DNA of 37,379 nt, taken from the NCBI GenBank assembly GCA_964413525.1, contig CAYPTI010000004.1, forward strand, positions 1 through 37,379. The letters run 5' to 3'. Every line of letters starts with the position of its first letter. Position 1 is the first letter of the stretch. Position numbers and translations under genes: made by a program. Below, in pieces: positions 7,823-16,795 of the stretch. The notes under the pieces were generated by a model that searched no databases, had not been told where the DNA came from, and was given only the letters and a program-made list of their open reading frames with translations. The stretch comes from CAYPTI01 sp964413525 [NCBI: uncultured bacterium] (GTDB taxonomy: Bacteria; T1Sed10-126).

Positions 7823-8853
7823 CAACCCAGGGCTCCCGACCGCTCGGCAAGGGTTTCCAGGGTCGTTCGAGCCGCCCCGGAGTGGATGGCCTCCCGGGCC
7901 TGATCGGCTCCTTCTTCCAGGCTGTCAGCTTCCCCGGCAACGTACAGAACCGCGCCGGCGTTGGCCGACACGATGGTCTCCACCGCCGGAGCCGGTTCCC
8001 CGTCCAGGAGCTCCCGGGCGACCGATTCGTTATGTTCCGGATTCCCGCCCCGGATGTCGGCCAGATCGATGGACGAAAGGCCGAAGTCGTCCGGGGTGAG
8101 GGTGCCGGTGGAGAGGGAATCCCCGTCGATTTCGGCGACATGAGTGGGAGCGCTCATGGAGATTTCGTCCATCCCGTCGGTTCCGTGAACCACGAGGGCC
8201 CGTTCCACGTCCAGTTCCCGGAGGGCCGCCGCCAGCGGTTCCACCCATTCTTCCGAAAAGACCCCCAGAACCTGCCGGTCCGCATCCGCCGGGTTGGTCA
8301 ACGGTCCCAGAAGATTAAAGATCGTCCGGACACCGAGGGACTTGCGGGGGCCGATGGCGTGCTTCATGGCCCCGTGATAGGCCGGGGCGAACATGAACCC
8401 CATGCCGGAGGCCCGTATGCAGGCTTCGACGGCATCCGGACCCAGTTCGAGTTTGACCCCGAGAATCTCCAGCAGATCGGCCGAGCCGCAGCGGCTGGAC
8501 ACCGAGCGGTTCCCGTGCTTCGCCACCCGGGCACCGGCCCCGGCGGCCGTGATCGCGGCCAGAGTGGAGACGTTGATGGTTTCCGCTTCGTCCCCGCCGG
8601 TCCCGCAGGTATCCACCAGAGGCCGCAGGGAATCGTCCGGTTTGAGCCGGGTGGCGTGTTTTCGCATGCTGCTGGCGAACCCCGCGATCTCGGTTGACGT
8701 TTCCCGACGGGTCCGCAGGGCAGCCAGAAGCCCCCCGATCTGAGCGGAATCAAGATCTCCGTCCATGATCAGGTCCATCACCGATTGGGACCGCTCAAAG
8801 GAGAGCTTCTCGCCCTCCATGATCGCCTCCAGGACCGTCCGAAAGTTCGTCAT
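7822..8853 (-). CDS. trpD: Anthranilate phosphoribosyltransferase
   Basis: 343 aa from ATG at 8853, whose ATGA overlaps the trpG stop; an upstream in-frame start would extend into trpG without reason. It transfers the phosphoribosyl group of PRPP to anthranilate. The PRPP/Mg site DTCGTGGDEAETINVST is clear, as are KHGNRSVSSRCGSADLLE and GPRKSLGVRTIFNLLGPLTNP. Length is typical, and there is no fusion to TrpG or TrpC. Confidence 0.95.
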   Translation of the reverse strand: MTNFRTVLEAIMEGEKLSFERSQSVMDLIMDGDLDSAQIGGLLAALRTRRETSTEIAGFASSMRKHATRLKPDDSLRPLVDTCGTGGDEAETINVSTLAAITAAGAGARVAKHGNRSVSSRCGSADLLEILGVKLELGPDAVEACIRASGMGFMFAPAYHGAMKHAIGPRKSLGVRTIFNLLGPLTNPADADRQVLGVFSEEWVEPLAAALRELDVERALVVHGTDGMDEISMSAPTHVAEIDGDSLSTGTLTPDDFGLSSIDLADIRGGNPEHNESVARELLDGEPAPAVETIVSANAGAVLYVAGEADSLEEGADQAREAIHSGAARTTLETLAERSGALG

Positions 8854-9458
8854 GCGACATCGACCGCCTTGTTTGTTTGATTCCATTGTTCGGCCATGGT
8901 TAAAAAATTGTCCAGCAGCCGGCGTCCGTGTTCAGTCAGGATCGACTCCGGATGAAACTGGACCCCCCACTGGGGCAATTCGCGGTGGCGGAGCCCCATA
9001 ATCTCGTCGTTCTCCGTCCGCGACGTCACGGTCAGAACCTCCGGCAGCGATTCACGTTGTACCACCAGCGAGTGATACCGGGTCGCCACGAACGGATCCG
9101 GCACACCAGCATACAGACCATCGGAACCGTGGTGAACCTCCGAGGTCTTTCCGTGCAGGAGCCGTCTGGCCCCGACGATCGTGCCTCCGTGAACGGACGC
9201 AATGCACTGATGCCCCAGACAAACGCCCAGAGTGGGAAGTCGATGCCCCAGCTCCCGAATGAGGTCGTTGGAAACACCGGCGGTTTCAGGTCGTCCCGGT
9301 CCCGGGCTAATCAGAAGGGCGTCAGGGTCCCGATCGCGGACGTCCCGCACCGCAATTTCGTCGTTCCGGAATACCGCGGGTCGATGAGAAAGTTCCCCGA
9401 GGTACTGCACGAGGTTATAGGTAAAACTATCGTAGTTGTCGATCAACACGACATCCAT
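8850..9458 (-). CDS. trpG: Anthranilate synthase glutamine amidotransferase subunit
   Basis: 202 aa from ATG at 9458, preceded by GAGGCGG with about 5 nt spacing; the TTG one codon upstream is less well placed. It is a class I glutaminase feeding ammonia to TrpE. The opening IDNYDSFTYNLVQYL, the oxyanion PGPGRPE, the nucleophile GVCLGHQCIA and the catalytic His/Glu in WGVQFHPESILTE are all present. A 201-bp spacer separates it from trpE. It may also serve folate synthesis as PabA; only context favours TrpG. Confidence 0.93.
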   Translation of the reverse strand: MDVVLIDNYDSFTYNLVQYLGELSHRPAVFRNDEIAVRDVRDRDPDALLISPGPGRPETAGVSNDLIRELGHRLPTLGVCLGHQCIASVHGGTIVGARRLLHGKTSEVHHGSDGLYAGVPDPFVATRYHSLVVQRESLPEVLTVTSRTENDEIMGLRHRELPQWGVQFHPESILTEHGRRLLDNFLTMAEQWNQTNKAVDVA

Positions 9459-9532
9459 CAAACCGCCTCACTTCCCTCAAGTCCCCCTCGTTACAGGAGC
9501 CGAACTCCGTCGGGAGAGATGGAACCGTCGGG

Positions 9533-9555
9533 TCGGGGTTTCGGTGAAACCCCGA
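9533..9555 (-). promoter_or_regulatory. Perfect 10-bp hairpin between trpE and trpG
   Basis: TCGGGGTTTC (9533-9542) and GAAACCCCGA (9546-9555) are perfectly complementary around a 3-nt loop. No U tract follows on the minus strand, so it does not look like a standard terminator. It lies in the only sizeable gap within the trp genes and could be an mRNA-processing or stability element, or a protein operator. Confidence 0.4.
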
Positions 9556-9659
9556 TCGTGACGAAACTTCTTCCAGGATACGGACAGGCCGATCATGATA
9601 TCAAATCGAGGGAAAAAACGAATTCCCGACAATCCACCAGGAAGAAATTCCGGCCAACG

Positions 9660-11147
9660 TTATTCCAGAAACGGTTCCTCGGCGATGCTGTCCAGGGCCG
9701 TCAACAGGGCCTCGGCCTTGTCGCGGGTTTCGTCATACTCGGAATCCGGATCCGAATCGGACACGATCCCGGCCCCGGCCTGGATGGACACCGTTCCCTC
9801 ATGCGCCACGATGGTGCGCAGCACGATGCAGCTGTCCATGTCGCCCCCGAACCCGATGTAACCGACGGCCCCTCCGTAGGGCCCCCGGCGGTCCGGTTCA
9901 ATCCCCTCGATCAGCTGCATGGCACGGATCTTCGGGGCTCCGGTCACCGTCCCGGCCGGAAAGGTTGCTCGAAAGGCGTCTAAGGCGTTGGTGTCCGAAC
10001 GCAGGGTGCCTTCCACGTTCGAAACCAGGTGCATCACGTGGGAATACCGTTCGATGACGGCCTGCTGGGTAACGGTTACCGTTCCCGCCCGGCAAACCCG
10101 TCCCAGGTCGTTGCGGCCGAGATCCACCAGCATGGTGTGTTCGGCCTGTTCCTTGGCGTCGGAACGAAGTTCATTCGCCAACCGGTTGTCTTCCTCCGGG
10201 GTATCACCCCGTGAACGGGTGCCCGCGATGGGACGCACCCGGACCGTGTCCCCCTGCACCTGAACCATGACTTCCGGCGAGGCTCCCACGAGTTTTAACT
10301 CGTCGAAATCGAGATAAAACATGTACGGGGAGGGATTGATCCCCCGCAACGTCCGGTACATCTGAAACGGATGGTTGGGGTCATTCAGTTCGAATCGCTG
10401 GGACGGAACGGCCTGAAAAATATCCCCCGCCCGAATCCGCTCCTTCAGTCCACAAACGGCCTGCTTGAACGATCCTCGTGAGAAATTGGAGGTGAGTCGA
10501 TCCGAGAGAGGGGTGTCGGGGGATTGAACGGACAGGCGTCGGGGCCGTTCTCGCAGACGAGCCTCCATTCGATCGAACCGCTCCTCCAGTTCATCAACCC
10601 GGTTTGGAAGCGACGTTTCGTCCTCGGAGAACAGATGACCGATCAGGTGGATTTTTCGCCGGAGGTGATCGAACGCGATCAACCGATCGATCAGGTAGAG
10701 CTGAACGTCCGGAAAGGGAGTTCGGCCGTCGGCGGGTTGAACCGGGACGGTGGGTTCGATGAATTGGATGGTTTCGTAACCAAGATACCCCACCAGTCCC
10801 CCGGTGAAGGGAGGCAAATTCGGCGTTCGCGGGTAATTCCAGCCCTCGATGAGGGAGCGGAGGCGATCGATGGGATCGGACCCTTCGGGAACGTGCAGGT
10901 CCCCGGAAACGGTGACCTCCGAACCGGCAACCCTGAGCACGGCCCGGGGGTTGGTTCCGAGGAACGAATACCGTCCGATCCGCCCTCCCTGTTCCACGCT
11001 CTCCAGCAAAAAGCCCGGGTTCTCCCCCTCGGTCAGGTTCAGGTAGCTGGAGACCGGGGTGATGGTGTCGGCCCGGAGAGTCCGGTGGACGGGGACCATG
11101 TCATGGTCCCGTAATTGGTCTTCCAGGTCGTCCAGATCCCGCTGCAC
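9660..11147 (-). CDS. trpE: Anthranilate synthase component I
   Basis: 495 aa from GTG at 11147, 8 nt after the hisIE stop. AGGT overlapping that stop is the only ribosome-site match and is weak, so coupling to hisIE is likely. It converts chorismate and ammonia to anthranilate. The tryptophan feedback site is visible as FLLES followed by GRIGRYSFLG. The chorismate-enzyme core shows VRPIAGTRSRGDTPEED, GTVTGAPKIRAMQLI and GPYGGAVGYIGFGGDMD. Length is standard for TrpE; PabB or isochorismate synthase is less likely given trpG and trpD next door. Confidence 0.95.
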   Translation of the reverse strand: MQRDLDDLEDQLRDHDMVPVHRTLRADTITPVSSYLNLTEGENPGFLLESVEQGGRIGRYSFLGTNPRAVLRVAGSEVTVSGDLHVPEGSDPIDRLRSLIEGWNYPRTPNLPPFTGGLVGYLGYETIQFIEPTVPVQPADGRTPFPDVQLYLIDRLIAFDHLRRKIHLIGHLFSEDETSLPNRVDELEERFDRMEARLRERPRRLSVQSPDTPLSDRLTSNFSRGSFKQAVCGLKERIRAGDIFQAVPSQRFELNDPNHPFQMYRTLRGINPSPYMFYLDFDELKLVGASPEVMVQVQGDTVRVRPIAGTRSRGDTPEEDNRLANELRSDAKEQAEHTMLVDLGRNDLGRVCRAGTVTVTQQAVIERYSHVMHLVSNVEGTLRSDTNALDAFRATFPAGTVTGAPKIRAMQLIEGIEPDRRGPYGGAVGYIGFGGDMDSCIVLRTIVAHEGTVSIQAGAGIVSDSDPDSEYDETRDKAEALLTALDSIAEEPFLE

Positions 11148-11155
11148 CGGAGGAC

Positions 11156-11848
11156 CTACCGTCGTCGCTCCAGAGCACCGGCCAGCTCGTCTATCGTCAC
11201 GCCGACCTTCCGGCAGAGCACCAGGAGATGGTACAGGAGATCGGCCGCCTCCTCGCTGAACGGTCCGGCCTCATCGTTCTTGGCCGCCAGAATGGTTTCC
11301 AGTGCCTCCTCGCCGACCTTCTCCAGGATGCGATCGAGGGACGGTTTGTCGCCGTCTTCCTCCAGCAGGGTGGTTGTGTACGACCCCTCCGGTCGCTCCT
11401 CATCCCGCTGTTCGATGATTTCCTGCAGTTCCCCCAGGATGGAGCCGATGAACGGACTGCGGGGGACGTCCAGCATCTCCCAGGATCGGTCCTCCGGGTT
11501 CCATTCGACGTGGAAGCAGTGGCGCTTCCCGGTATGACAGGTGACTCCTTCCTGCTCGATAAGGTAAAGCAGTGAGTCCTGGTCACAATCCGCCCGGACG
11601 CTGCGTACTCGCTGCAGGTTGCCGCTGGTCTCCCCTTTTTTCCACAGTTCCTGGCGGCTGCGGCTCCAGTAATGGGCGTATCCCGTCCGGAGCGTCTCGG
11701 ACAGGGCCTCCCGGTTGGCGAAGGCCTGCATCCTGACCTCCCCGGTCACCGCGTCCTGAGCGATGGCCGGGATCAATCCGTCCTCCCCGAAATCGATCCT
11801 ATCAAGCACCCCCGTGGGAAGGTCCGGTGTCGTGTCCATGTACTCCAT
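11156..11848 (-). CDS. hisIE: Bifunctional phosphoribosyl-AMP cyclohydrolase / phosphoribosyl-ATP pyrophosphatase
   Basis: 230 aa from ATG at 11848 (TGATG, 1-nt overlap with the TusA-like gene; AGGAGTGATC upstream). The HisI half (about 1-125) has [21 protein letters not shown] and HCFH, carrying the zinc and magnesium ligands. The HisE half (about 130-230) has [16 protein letters not shown] and [14 protein letters not shown], the metal-binding helices of the MazG-like pyrophosphatase. It carries out steps 2 and 3 of histidine synthesis. No other his gene is in view, so it is split off from any his operon. It sits directly ahead of trpE, perhaps because both pathways draw on PRPP. Confidence 0.95.
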   Translation of the reverse strand: MEYMDTTPDLPTGVLDRIDFGEDGLIPAIAQDAVTGEVRMQAFANREALSETLRTGYAHYWSRSRQELWKKGETSGNLQRVRSVRADCDQDSLLYLIEQEGVTCHTGKRHCFHVEWNPEDRSWEMLDVPRSPFIGSILGELQEIIEQRDEERPEGSYTTTLLEEDGDKPSLDRILEKVGEEALETILAAKNDEAGPFSEEAADLLYHLLVLCRKVGVTIDELAGALERRR

Positions 11849-12093
11849 CAGGGATCACTCCTGCGTTTTCGGATGGTGGCTTGAAAGGTTCCTTCCCGCT
11901 CCTCCAGTTCGATTAACTCGTGCGGTTCATTCTCCGACCAGCTGCGAAGGTCGTCGGGAAAGGCCGGATCGTCCGACAGCACGACGAGCCGGTCCCCGAT
12001 CTCCAGCTCCTCCAGCTTTCGTGAGGTCTTCACGATCGGGATCGGGCAGAGCAGTCCGGTTGTGTCGAGGCGACCGGCGGGTTGATCAGCCAA
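11848..12093 (-). CDS. TusA/SirA-like sulfurtransferase
   Basis: 81 aa. The protein has no internal Met, so the start must be TTG at 12093 or a non-standard codon; GGATC lies just upstream. It overlaps the preceding Thi4-like gene by 8 nt. The TusA signature [14 protein letters not shown] holds the persulfide-carrying Cys16 (CPxP), followed by the usual beta-alpha-beta core with [18 protein letters not shown]. TusA proteins relay sulfur from a cysteine desulfurase to tRNA thiolation or cofactor pathways. A desulfurase gene and mnmA lie just upstream, which supports a role in 2-thiouridine synthesis. Confidence 0.85.
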   Translation of the reverse strand: MADQPAGRLDTTGLLCPIPIVKTSRKLEELEIGDRLVVLSDDPAFPDDLRSWSENEPHELIELEEREGTFQATIRKRRSDP

Positions 12094-12772
12094 GAAGATC
12101 CAGCACGATCTCCGCCGCTTTACGGCCCGACAGGATCAGAGAGGATTCCGACGGACGATCCGACCGACGAAGTCGTTCGGGCAGGGCCTGATCGCCGGCC
12201 TGAACCCATCCGTCCTGGCGGCGTCCGGTTCCCACCACCATATGGTCAGCCTCGGATTCGGGAGTTCGTGTGGGGGAGGCGGGCTGGCTCATCGGCAGGG
12301 TCCCGATCAGATCCTCGAACTCAAGATTGAGGAGCTCCCTGCTCCACTCGCAGGAAAGGTCCACCGTATCCTCCGCCGAAGCCGGCTCGGTGAGTTCGGC
12401 CACGTCGGTGAGAACGAACCCTCCCGCCCGGAGATACCGGACGGCCAGTTCGTGAAGCAATCGATGTCGGTCCATAAACACAGGCGACTCCGAAGCGGAG
12501 TCCAGACCCATATCATCCAGCACCCGATCGGCCGGGGAAGCGATTCCCACCGGTCCGGTTTGCCAGGTTAACCGCCCGCCCAGCTGTTCGGCCGGTACCA
12601 GAATCACCGAATCCATGGATTCGTTCTGGAGAAAATATCCGGCCACCAGAGCGGCGAGGTTACCCCCGGTAACCCCCACGCGGGCCTCATGCAACGGACG
12701 GAGCCACTCCGTTCGACGTTCCTCCTTCATCCGGGACCATTCGGACGCCGAGGGTGTCGAAACCAGGCTCAA
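12086..12772 (-). CDS. Thi4-like FAD/NAD-binding protein, divergent
   Basis: 228 aa from TTG at 12772, forming a TTGA overlap with the mnmA stop; GGAGAAGGTG ends 5 nt upstream. A later ATG (residue 15) is possible. The N-terminal Rossmann segment RVGVTGGNLAALVAGYFL (31-48) has lost the normal GxGxxG. EQLGGRLTWQTG, LDDMGLDS and LHELAVRYLRAGGFVLTDVAEL follow. The end, [19 protein letters not shown], closely resembles the C-terminus of Thi4-type thiazole synthases. Those enzymes build thiamine thiazole from NAD, glycine and sulfide or a protein sulfur. Length (about 230-260 aa) fits. Its place between mnmA and a TusA-like gene ties it to sulfur transfer. It may be an inactive or repurposed paralogue; FAD-dependent oxidoreductase is the safe fallback name. 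Confidence 0.5.
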   Translation of the reverse strand: MSLVSTPSASEWSRMKEERRTEWLRPLHEARVGVTGGNLAALVAGYFLQNESMDSVILVPAEQLGGRLTWQTGPVGIASPADRVLDDMGLDSASESPVFMDRHRLLHELAVRYLRAGGFVLTDVAELTEPASAEDTVDLSCEWSRELLNLEFEDLIGTLPMSQPASPTRTPESEADHMVVGTGRRQDGWVQAGDQALPERLRRSDRPSESSLILSGRKAAEIVLDLLG

Positions 12773-13896
12773 GCGAGCACCTTCTCCGGTTGAACCCGGG
12801 CTGAAACCGCGGGATCCCGTTCGTACGGAAGCGGAGCTTCCTGAATCACGGATCCTCCCAGCATCCGACCCCCCCCGGTATAAAACACGGCAATCTGACC
12901 GCTCGATACGCCCTGCTCCGGCTCCCGAAGGACCAGCTCGTTCTGCGTATCCGAACCGGACCGGAGGGTGCAGGCAACCGGAGATCCGTTGTAGCGGATC
13001 TGAACCTGGCATTCCTCCGGGGGATCCTCGGTCAGCCAGTTGATCGGCCCGACCGTGATGTGACGCTGCTCGAGCCGATCCCGCTCGCCCACCACGAGGG
13101 CATTTTCCTCCGGCAGGATCTTCAGAACGAAGAGCGGGTTGTGGTGAGAAATCCCGAGTCCTTTTCGCTGACCGACGGTGTAGTTCATGATCCCGTCGTG
13201 TTCGCCGATAACCTCGCCGTCGATGTTCCGGATTTCGCCGGGCTCGGGCTCAACGTCCGTGTAGTCCCGGATGAACTGCTTGTAGTCCATGTTCGGGACG
13301 AAGCAGATCGACTGACTTTCCTGCTTATCGGCCACCAGAAGATCGTGTTCTCGGGCGTACGCCCGGACGTCGTCCTTCTCGAAATCCCCGATGGGGAACC
13401 ACACGTCATCCAGGTAGTTCCGGTTGACGAAGGCCAGGTAGTAGGATTGATCCTTCCCCTGATCGACTCCCCGGTAGAGGGCCGGTTCGCCGTCCTCGGT
13501 CCAGCGGCGGACGTAGTGTCCCATGGCGACGTAATCCCCACCGAGCTTCCGGATCTTCTCGACCAGGTAACCAATCTTGACGCTCCGGTTGCACCACACA
13601 CACGGGTTCGGTGTATGGCCTTTCATGTACCCCTCGACGAAGGGTTCAACCACCGATTGTTTGAACAGCTGTTCGACGTCCAGGGTGTAGTGCGGGATGC
13701 CGAACCGGTCGCACATTTGTTTGGCATCCATGAGGTCCTCGATGCTGCAGCAGGTCCGATCGTGCTGCGCTTCAAGGTCCCCGATCCGCATGGTGAATCC
13801 AAACAGATCCACGTCGGTTTTCGTCAACAACCGATGGGCCGTGACGGCGGAATCCAGCCCGCCGCTCATGCCCACGCCTACGGTGACCAAAGTCAT
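12769..13896 (-). CDS. mnmA: tRNA-specific 2-thiouridylase
   Basis: 375 aa from ATG at 13896. GGAGG lies only 3 nt upstream, so an in-frame TTG nine bases later (spacing 9-12 nt) is a possible alternative. MnmA adenylates and thiolates U34 of Lys, Glu and Gln tRNAs. The PP-loop GMSGGLDSAV is at the N-terminus. The catalytic cysteines are Cys99 in NPCVWCN and Cys198 in QSICFVP. GHYVRR, GKDQSYYLA, VGQRKGLG and VRIRYN-like blocks complete the family pattern. It lies in the desulfurase-mnmA-Thi4-like-TusA group, whose other members plausibly supply its sulfur. Confidence 0.95.
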   Translation of the reverse strand: MTLVTVGVGMSGGLDSAVTAHRLLTKTDVDLFGFTMRIGDLEAQHDRTCCSIEDLMDAKQMCDRFGIPHYTLDVEQLFKQSVVEPFVEGYMKGHTPNPCVWCNRSVKIGYLVEKIRKLGGDYVAMGHYVRRWTEDGEPALYRGVDQGKDQSYYLAFVNRNYLDDVWFPIGDFEKDDVRAYAREHDLLVADKQESQSICFVPNMDYKQFIRDYTDVEPEPGEIRNIDGEVIGEHDGIMNYTVGQRKGLGISHHNPLFVLKILPEENALVVGERDRLEQRHITVGPINWLTEDPPEECQVQIRYNGSPVACTLRSGSDTQNELVLREPEQGVSSGQIAVFYTGGGRMLGGSVIQEAPLPYERDPAVSARVQPEKVLA

Positions 13897-13980
13897 CAAC
13901 CTCCGTTCGCTTCCGTCCGGTGTGTTTGAATCCGGCCCGGCCCGGACCGGACTGGGTCGCTGCAGTCAATACAACGGCGG

Positions 13981-15156
13981 TCAGGAATCCGGAACGGGAG
14001 AAAATTGTTCCTCCGGTTCCGTCGGCCGGGAATCCGCCGAATGCAGCCGTTCACAAACCTCGTCCAGCGTCCCCGTCAGTTTCGCTCGAACGTCATCCGT
14101 CGTTTCCGGGGGGAAGGATACCCTGATAAAGCCCTCCGGCGAAACATGCTCCGGCAAATCAAGCGATTGTACCACGTGGGAGGGTTGGGGCGTTCCGGAC
14201 GTGCAGGCCGAACCGGTGGCAATCCCGATTCCCCGCATGTCGAGCATCCGCACGACGTCTCCTCCGTCGATCCCCGGCAGAACCAGGCCACTGGTGTTCG
14301 CCACCCGATCAATCCCTTCCCCCGTCACCACGGCATTCCACCGCTCCTGCATGTGCCGTTCAAATTGATTCCGAAGAGTCCGGACTCCGGACCAACCATC
14401 CGGATCCAGGCTCCGGACCGCCTCCGCAAAACCCACGATGGCGGGCACGTTCTCGGTCCCTCCGCGCCGTTCCCGCTCCTGATGGCCTCCGAAAATCAGC
14501 GGGTCCAGTTCCCAGTTCCTGGGCGCCAGCAGCGCACCGATCCCCTTGGGGCCACCGATCTTGTGGGCGCTGACCGTCAGCATGTCGACCGGCATATCGT
14601 CAAACGCAAGGGGCTGTTTCCCAAACGCCTGAACGGCGTCGACGTGAAGGGGAACCCCCGCTTCCCGGCAGCGAGTCCCCACGTCCTCAACCGGGTGGAC
14701 GATCCCCGTCTCGTTGTTGACCCACATGGTCGAAACCAGATCGACGTCGGGGTCAAGCATTCGTTCGAAAGCCGCGAGGTCGAGTTGTCCGCCCGAACCG
14801 AGGGGAATATGCTCAACCGTCGCACCGTGATCCCCGTACCAGCGAACCGTATCCCGGACCGAGGAGTGTTCCACCGAGGTTGTCAGGATCCGGTGATCCT
14901 CCTCCGGAGGACCCAGGTATCCCCGGATGGCAAAACTGTTTGCCTCACTGCCGGAGGCGGTTAACACCAGTTCCTCGGTGCCCGTGCCGAGACCCCGGGC
15001 AAGGGACTGACGCGCATCCTCCACGGCGGCCTTGGTCCGCTGACCGATCCGGTGCAGTGAGGAAGGATTCCCGTAGGCGTCCCGCAGAAACGGTTCCATG
15101 GCCTCCGCCACGGCCGGTTTGATCGGGGTCGTGGCGTTGTAATCAAGATCCAGCAT
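13981..15156 (-). CDS. Cysteine desulfurase (IscS/NifS class V aminotransferase)
   Basis: 391 aa from ATG at 15156, which gives the normal opening MLDLDYNATTP; the purine-rich GGGAGG is rather far (12 nt). This PLP enzyme removes sulfur from cysteine as a protein persulfide. The PLP site includes TASGSEANSFAI and the Schiff-base lysine Lys199 in SAHKIGGPKG. The catalytic Cys318 lies in GIATGSACTSG. The short catalytic loop fits group I (IscS/NifS) desulfurases. No IscU or IscR is adjacent. Instead mnmA and a TusA-like gene follow, so tRNA thiolation is the likely main role. Confidence 0.92.
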   Translation of the reverse strand: MLDLDYNATTPIKPAVAEAMEPFLRDAYGNPSSLHRIGQRTKAAVEDARQSLARGLGTGTEELVLTASGSEANSFAIRGYLGPPEEDHRILTTSVEHSSVRDTVRWYGDHGATVEHIPLGSGGQLDLAAFERMLDPDVDLVSTMWVNNETGIVHPVEDVGTRCREAGVPLHVDAVQAFGKQPLAFDDMPVDMLTVSAHKIGGPKGIGALLAPRNWELDPLIFGGHQERERRGGTENVPAIVGFAEAVRSLDPDGWSGVRTLRNQFERHMQERWNAVVTGEGIDRVANTSGLVLPGIDGGDVVRMLDMRGIGIATGSACTSGTPQPSHVVQSLDLPEHVSPEGFIRVSFPPETTDDVRAKLTGTLDEVCERLHSADSRPTEPEEQFSPVPDS

Positions 15157-15240
15157 GGTGAGATCAGTCCTCCCAACGTTCAGGACAAGCACATCGTCCG
15201 GCTGGTACCGTCCCCCGACCGGTGGGTCCCTCCAGACAAG

Positions 15241-16029
15241 TCAGGTGGCGTAGGCGGGAAGTCCCTTCCGGTGGACGAGTGCCTGAGCGCGGATGTACCG
15301 ATCCGGTTCCCCCAGATCACATACGGTACTCCTAATACAGCGGGCGTATAATTGATCGGATTGTATCAACTGACGGAACACGGGACCATCATCAAGTTCC
15401 CCGGTGTCCGGATCCGGGTCCATCGCCGCGGCGTGCCGGAAGAACGGTTCGGTCAGGATCCCCCGTCCGACCGTCCGCCGGGCGGGGAAGGAATCGACCG
15501 CACGGTCGAAGGATCCCCCACCCTTCGATTGTCTCCAGACGATCGGTTCAAACGGAGACGTGTCCTCAACCGAGCGGGTCCGGATATGACCGGAATTGCC
15601 CAGGTATTGAGCTTCGTCCGCCTTGACCTCCATCGTCCCCAGTACGGTGCCCGATGGGGAGACATTCCCCTCATCCAGGCGCTGGATTCCGGGTCCCTCC
15701 AGCACAAAATTATCCGGCAGAGCCATGTACACCGGACCGGGTGACTCCAGCCGTCGATACCCGTGAACCAGGGCGTCCGCGAGTCCCCGGGGTTCGGGTT
15801 GGGTGGCCCAGATCACCGGTGCCCGCTCATCCACCCACTGCCGAAGAAGTGTGTCCTCCGGCCGTCCGATCACCACGATCGGTTCCGATCCGGCGACCTG
15901 AAGTTCATCCACGACGTATCCGACAACGGGCCGAGAGCCGATGGGAAAAAGCGGTTTGGGAACGTATCGGCTGAGCGGTCGCATGCGGGTTCCGCGTCCC
16001 GCCGCGGGGATCAGGGAGGGTCGATTCAA
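15241..16029 (-). CDS. Sugar-phosphate nucleotidyltransferase (RmlA/GalU-like)
   Basis: 262 aa from TTG at 16029, in a TTGA overlap with the cysE stop. No ribosome site is seen, so translation probably depends on coupling. The NTP-binding signature [20 protein letters not shown] is at the N-terminus, followed by a Rossmann-like core with [14 protein letters not shown] as the metal-binding region. It should activate a hexose-1-phosphate with UTP or dTTP for envelope polysaccharide synthesis. The substrate cannot be assigned, and no other sugar-nucleotide gene is nearby. Confidence 0.82.
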   Translation of the reverse strand: MNRPSLIPAAGRGTRMRPLSRYVPKPLFPIGSRPVVGYVVDELQVAGSEPIVVIGRPEDTLLRQWVDERAPVIWATQPEPRGLADALVHGYRRLESPGPVYMALPDNFVLEGPGIQRLDEGNVSPSGTVLGTMEVKADEAQYLGNSGHIRTRSVEDTSPFEPIVWRQSKGGGSFDRAVDSFPARRTVGRGILTEPFFRHAAAMDPDPDTGELDDGPVFRQLIQSDQLYARCIRSTVCDLGEPDRYIRAQALVHRKGLPAYAT

Positions 16030-16682
16030 CGCGGTTCGGTCGGTTCGGGTTCCTCATCAAGCCGGCGCTCAAGCTCCTCGATTCGCTGCTGGAGCTTCTG
16101 GACGGATTCCACCACGGGATCCGGAAGGTCCGTATGATCCAGGGAGACGGAGGGAATTTTCTCCCCTTCCCTGCGCACGACCCGGCCGGGGATCCCCACC
16201 ACGGTCGAACTCGGCGGGACGGACTGAACCACGACGGAGCCGGACCCCACGCGGGACCCTTCCCCGATGGTGATGGCGCCGAGAATGATGGCGTTTGCCC
16301 CGACGACCACCTGGTCCTCAAGGGTTGGATGCCGTTTGCCCCGCTCCTTGCCGGTTCCCCCCAGGGTGACACCCTGGAACAGGGTCACGTCTTCCCCGAT
16401 CTCACTGGTTTCTCCGATCACGACCCCCATGCCGTGATCGATAAAGAACCCCGGACCGATGGAGGCGGCCGGATGAATTTCGATCCCGGTAAAAAATCGA
16501 TTGAGGAAGGAAAGGTACCGGGCGAAAAATTTCAACCCCAGGCTCGTGTGCATCCAGTGGGCCAGACGGTGCAGGACGATGGCGTGAAATCCCTGGTAGG
16601 CAAACAGCACCTCCAGGGTTGAGCGAGCGGCGGGGTCCCGTTCAAAACAGGCCTGAAAATCACGTTTCATCGCGTCAAACAT
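16026..16682 (-). CDS. cysE: Serine O-acetyltransferase
   Basis: 218 aa from ATG at 16682 with GAGGAATG upstream. It makes O-acetylserine, the carbon skeleton for cysteine. The N-terminal helical domain (1-65) includes [11 protein letters not shown] left-handed beta-helix follows with [29 protein letters not shown] and [12 protein letters not shown], containing the catalytic His. The length matches short bacterial CysE (EpsC type). An acidic coiled-coil tail ends the protein, with Pro/Glu-rich last residues. Its closeness to the desulfurase group makes sense as cysteine supply for sulfur transfer. Confidence 0.93.
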   Translation of the reverse strand: MFDAMKRDFQACFERDPAARSTLEVLFAYQGFHAIVLHRLAHWMHTSLGLKFFARYLSFLNRFFTGIEIHPAASIGPGFFIDHGMGVVIGETSEIGEDVTLFQGVTLGGTGKERGKRHPTLEDQVVVGANAIILGAITIGEGSRVGSGSVVVQSVPPSSTVVGIPGRVVRREGEKIPSVSLDHTDLPDPVVESVQKLQQRIEELERRLDEEPEPTEPR

Positions 16683-16732
16683 AACCGGACCATTCCTCGT
16701 TGCGCCGACCGGATGGAATCAAGCAGATGAAC

Positions 16733-16738
16733 AGTATA
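16733..16738 (-). promoter_or_regulatory. Possible cysE -10 element
   Basis: TATACT reads on the minus strand at 16738-16733, about 50 nt upstream of the cysE ATG, inside the 113-bp murA-cysE gap. No good -35 match lies at 16-18 nt. The same TATACT hexamer appears ahead of murA and rpmE. Confidence 0.3.
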
Positions 16739-16795
16739 GGAAATGACAGAAGAATGCGGATGAATTCACGATCGATTTCCGGGGGACCGCGCCGG

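Noticed and set aside
12773-13012. Upstream extension of the Thi4-like gene to 13012
   Set aside because: The added 80 residues lie inside mnmA and look like shadow sequence; TTG at 12772 has a ribosome site and a TTGA junction.
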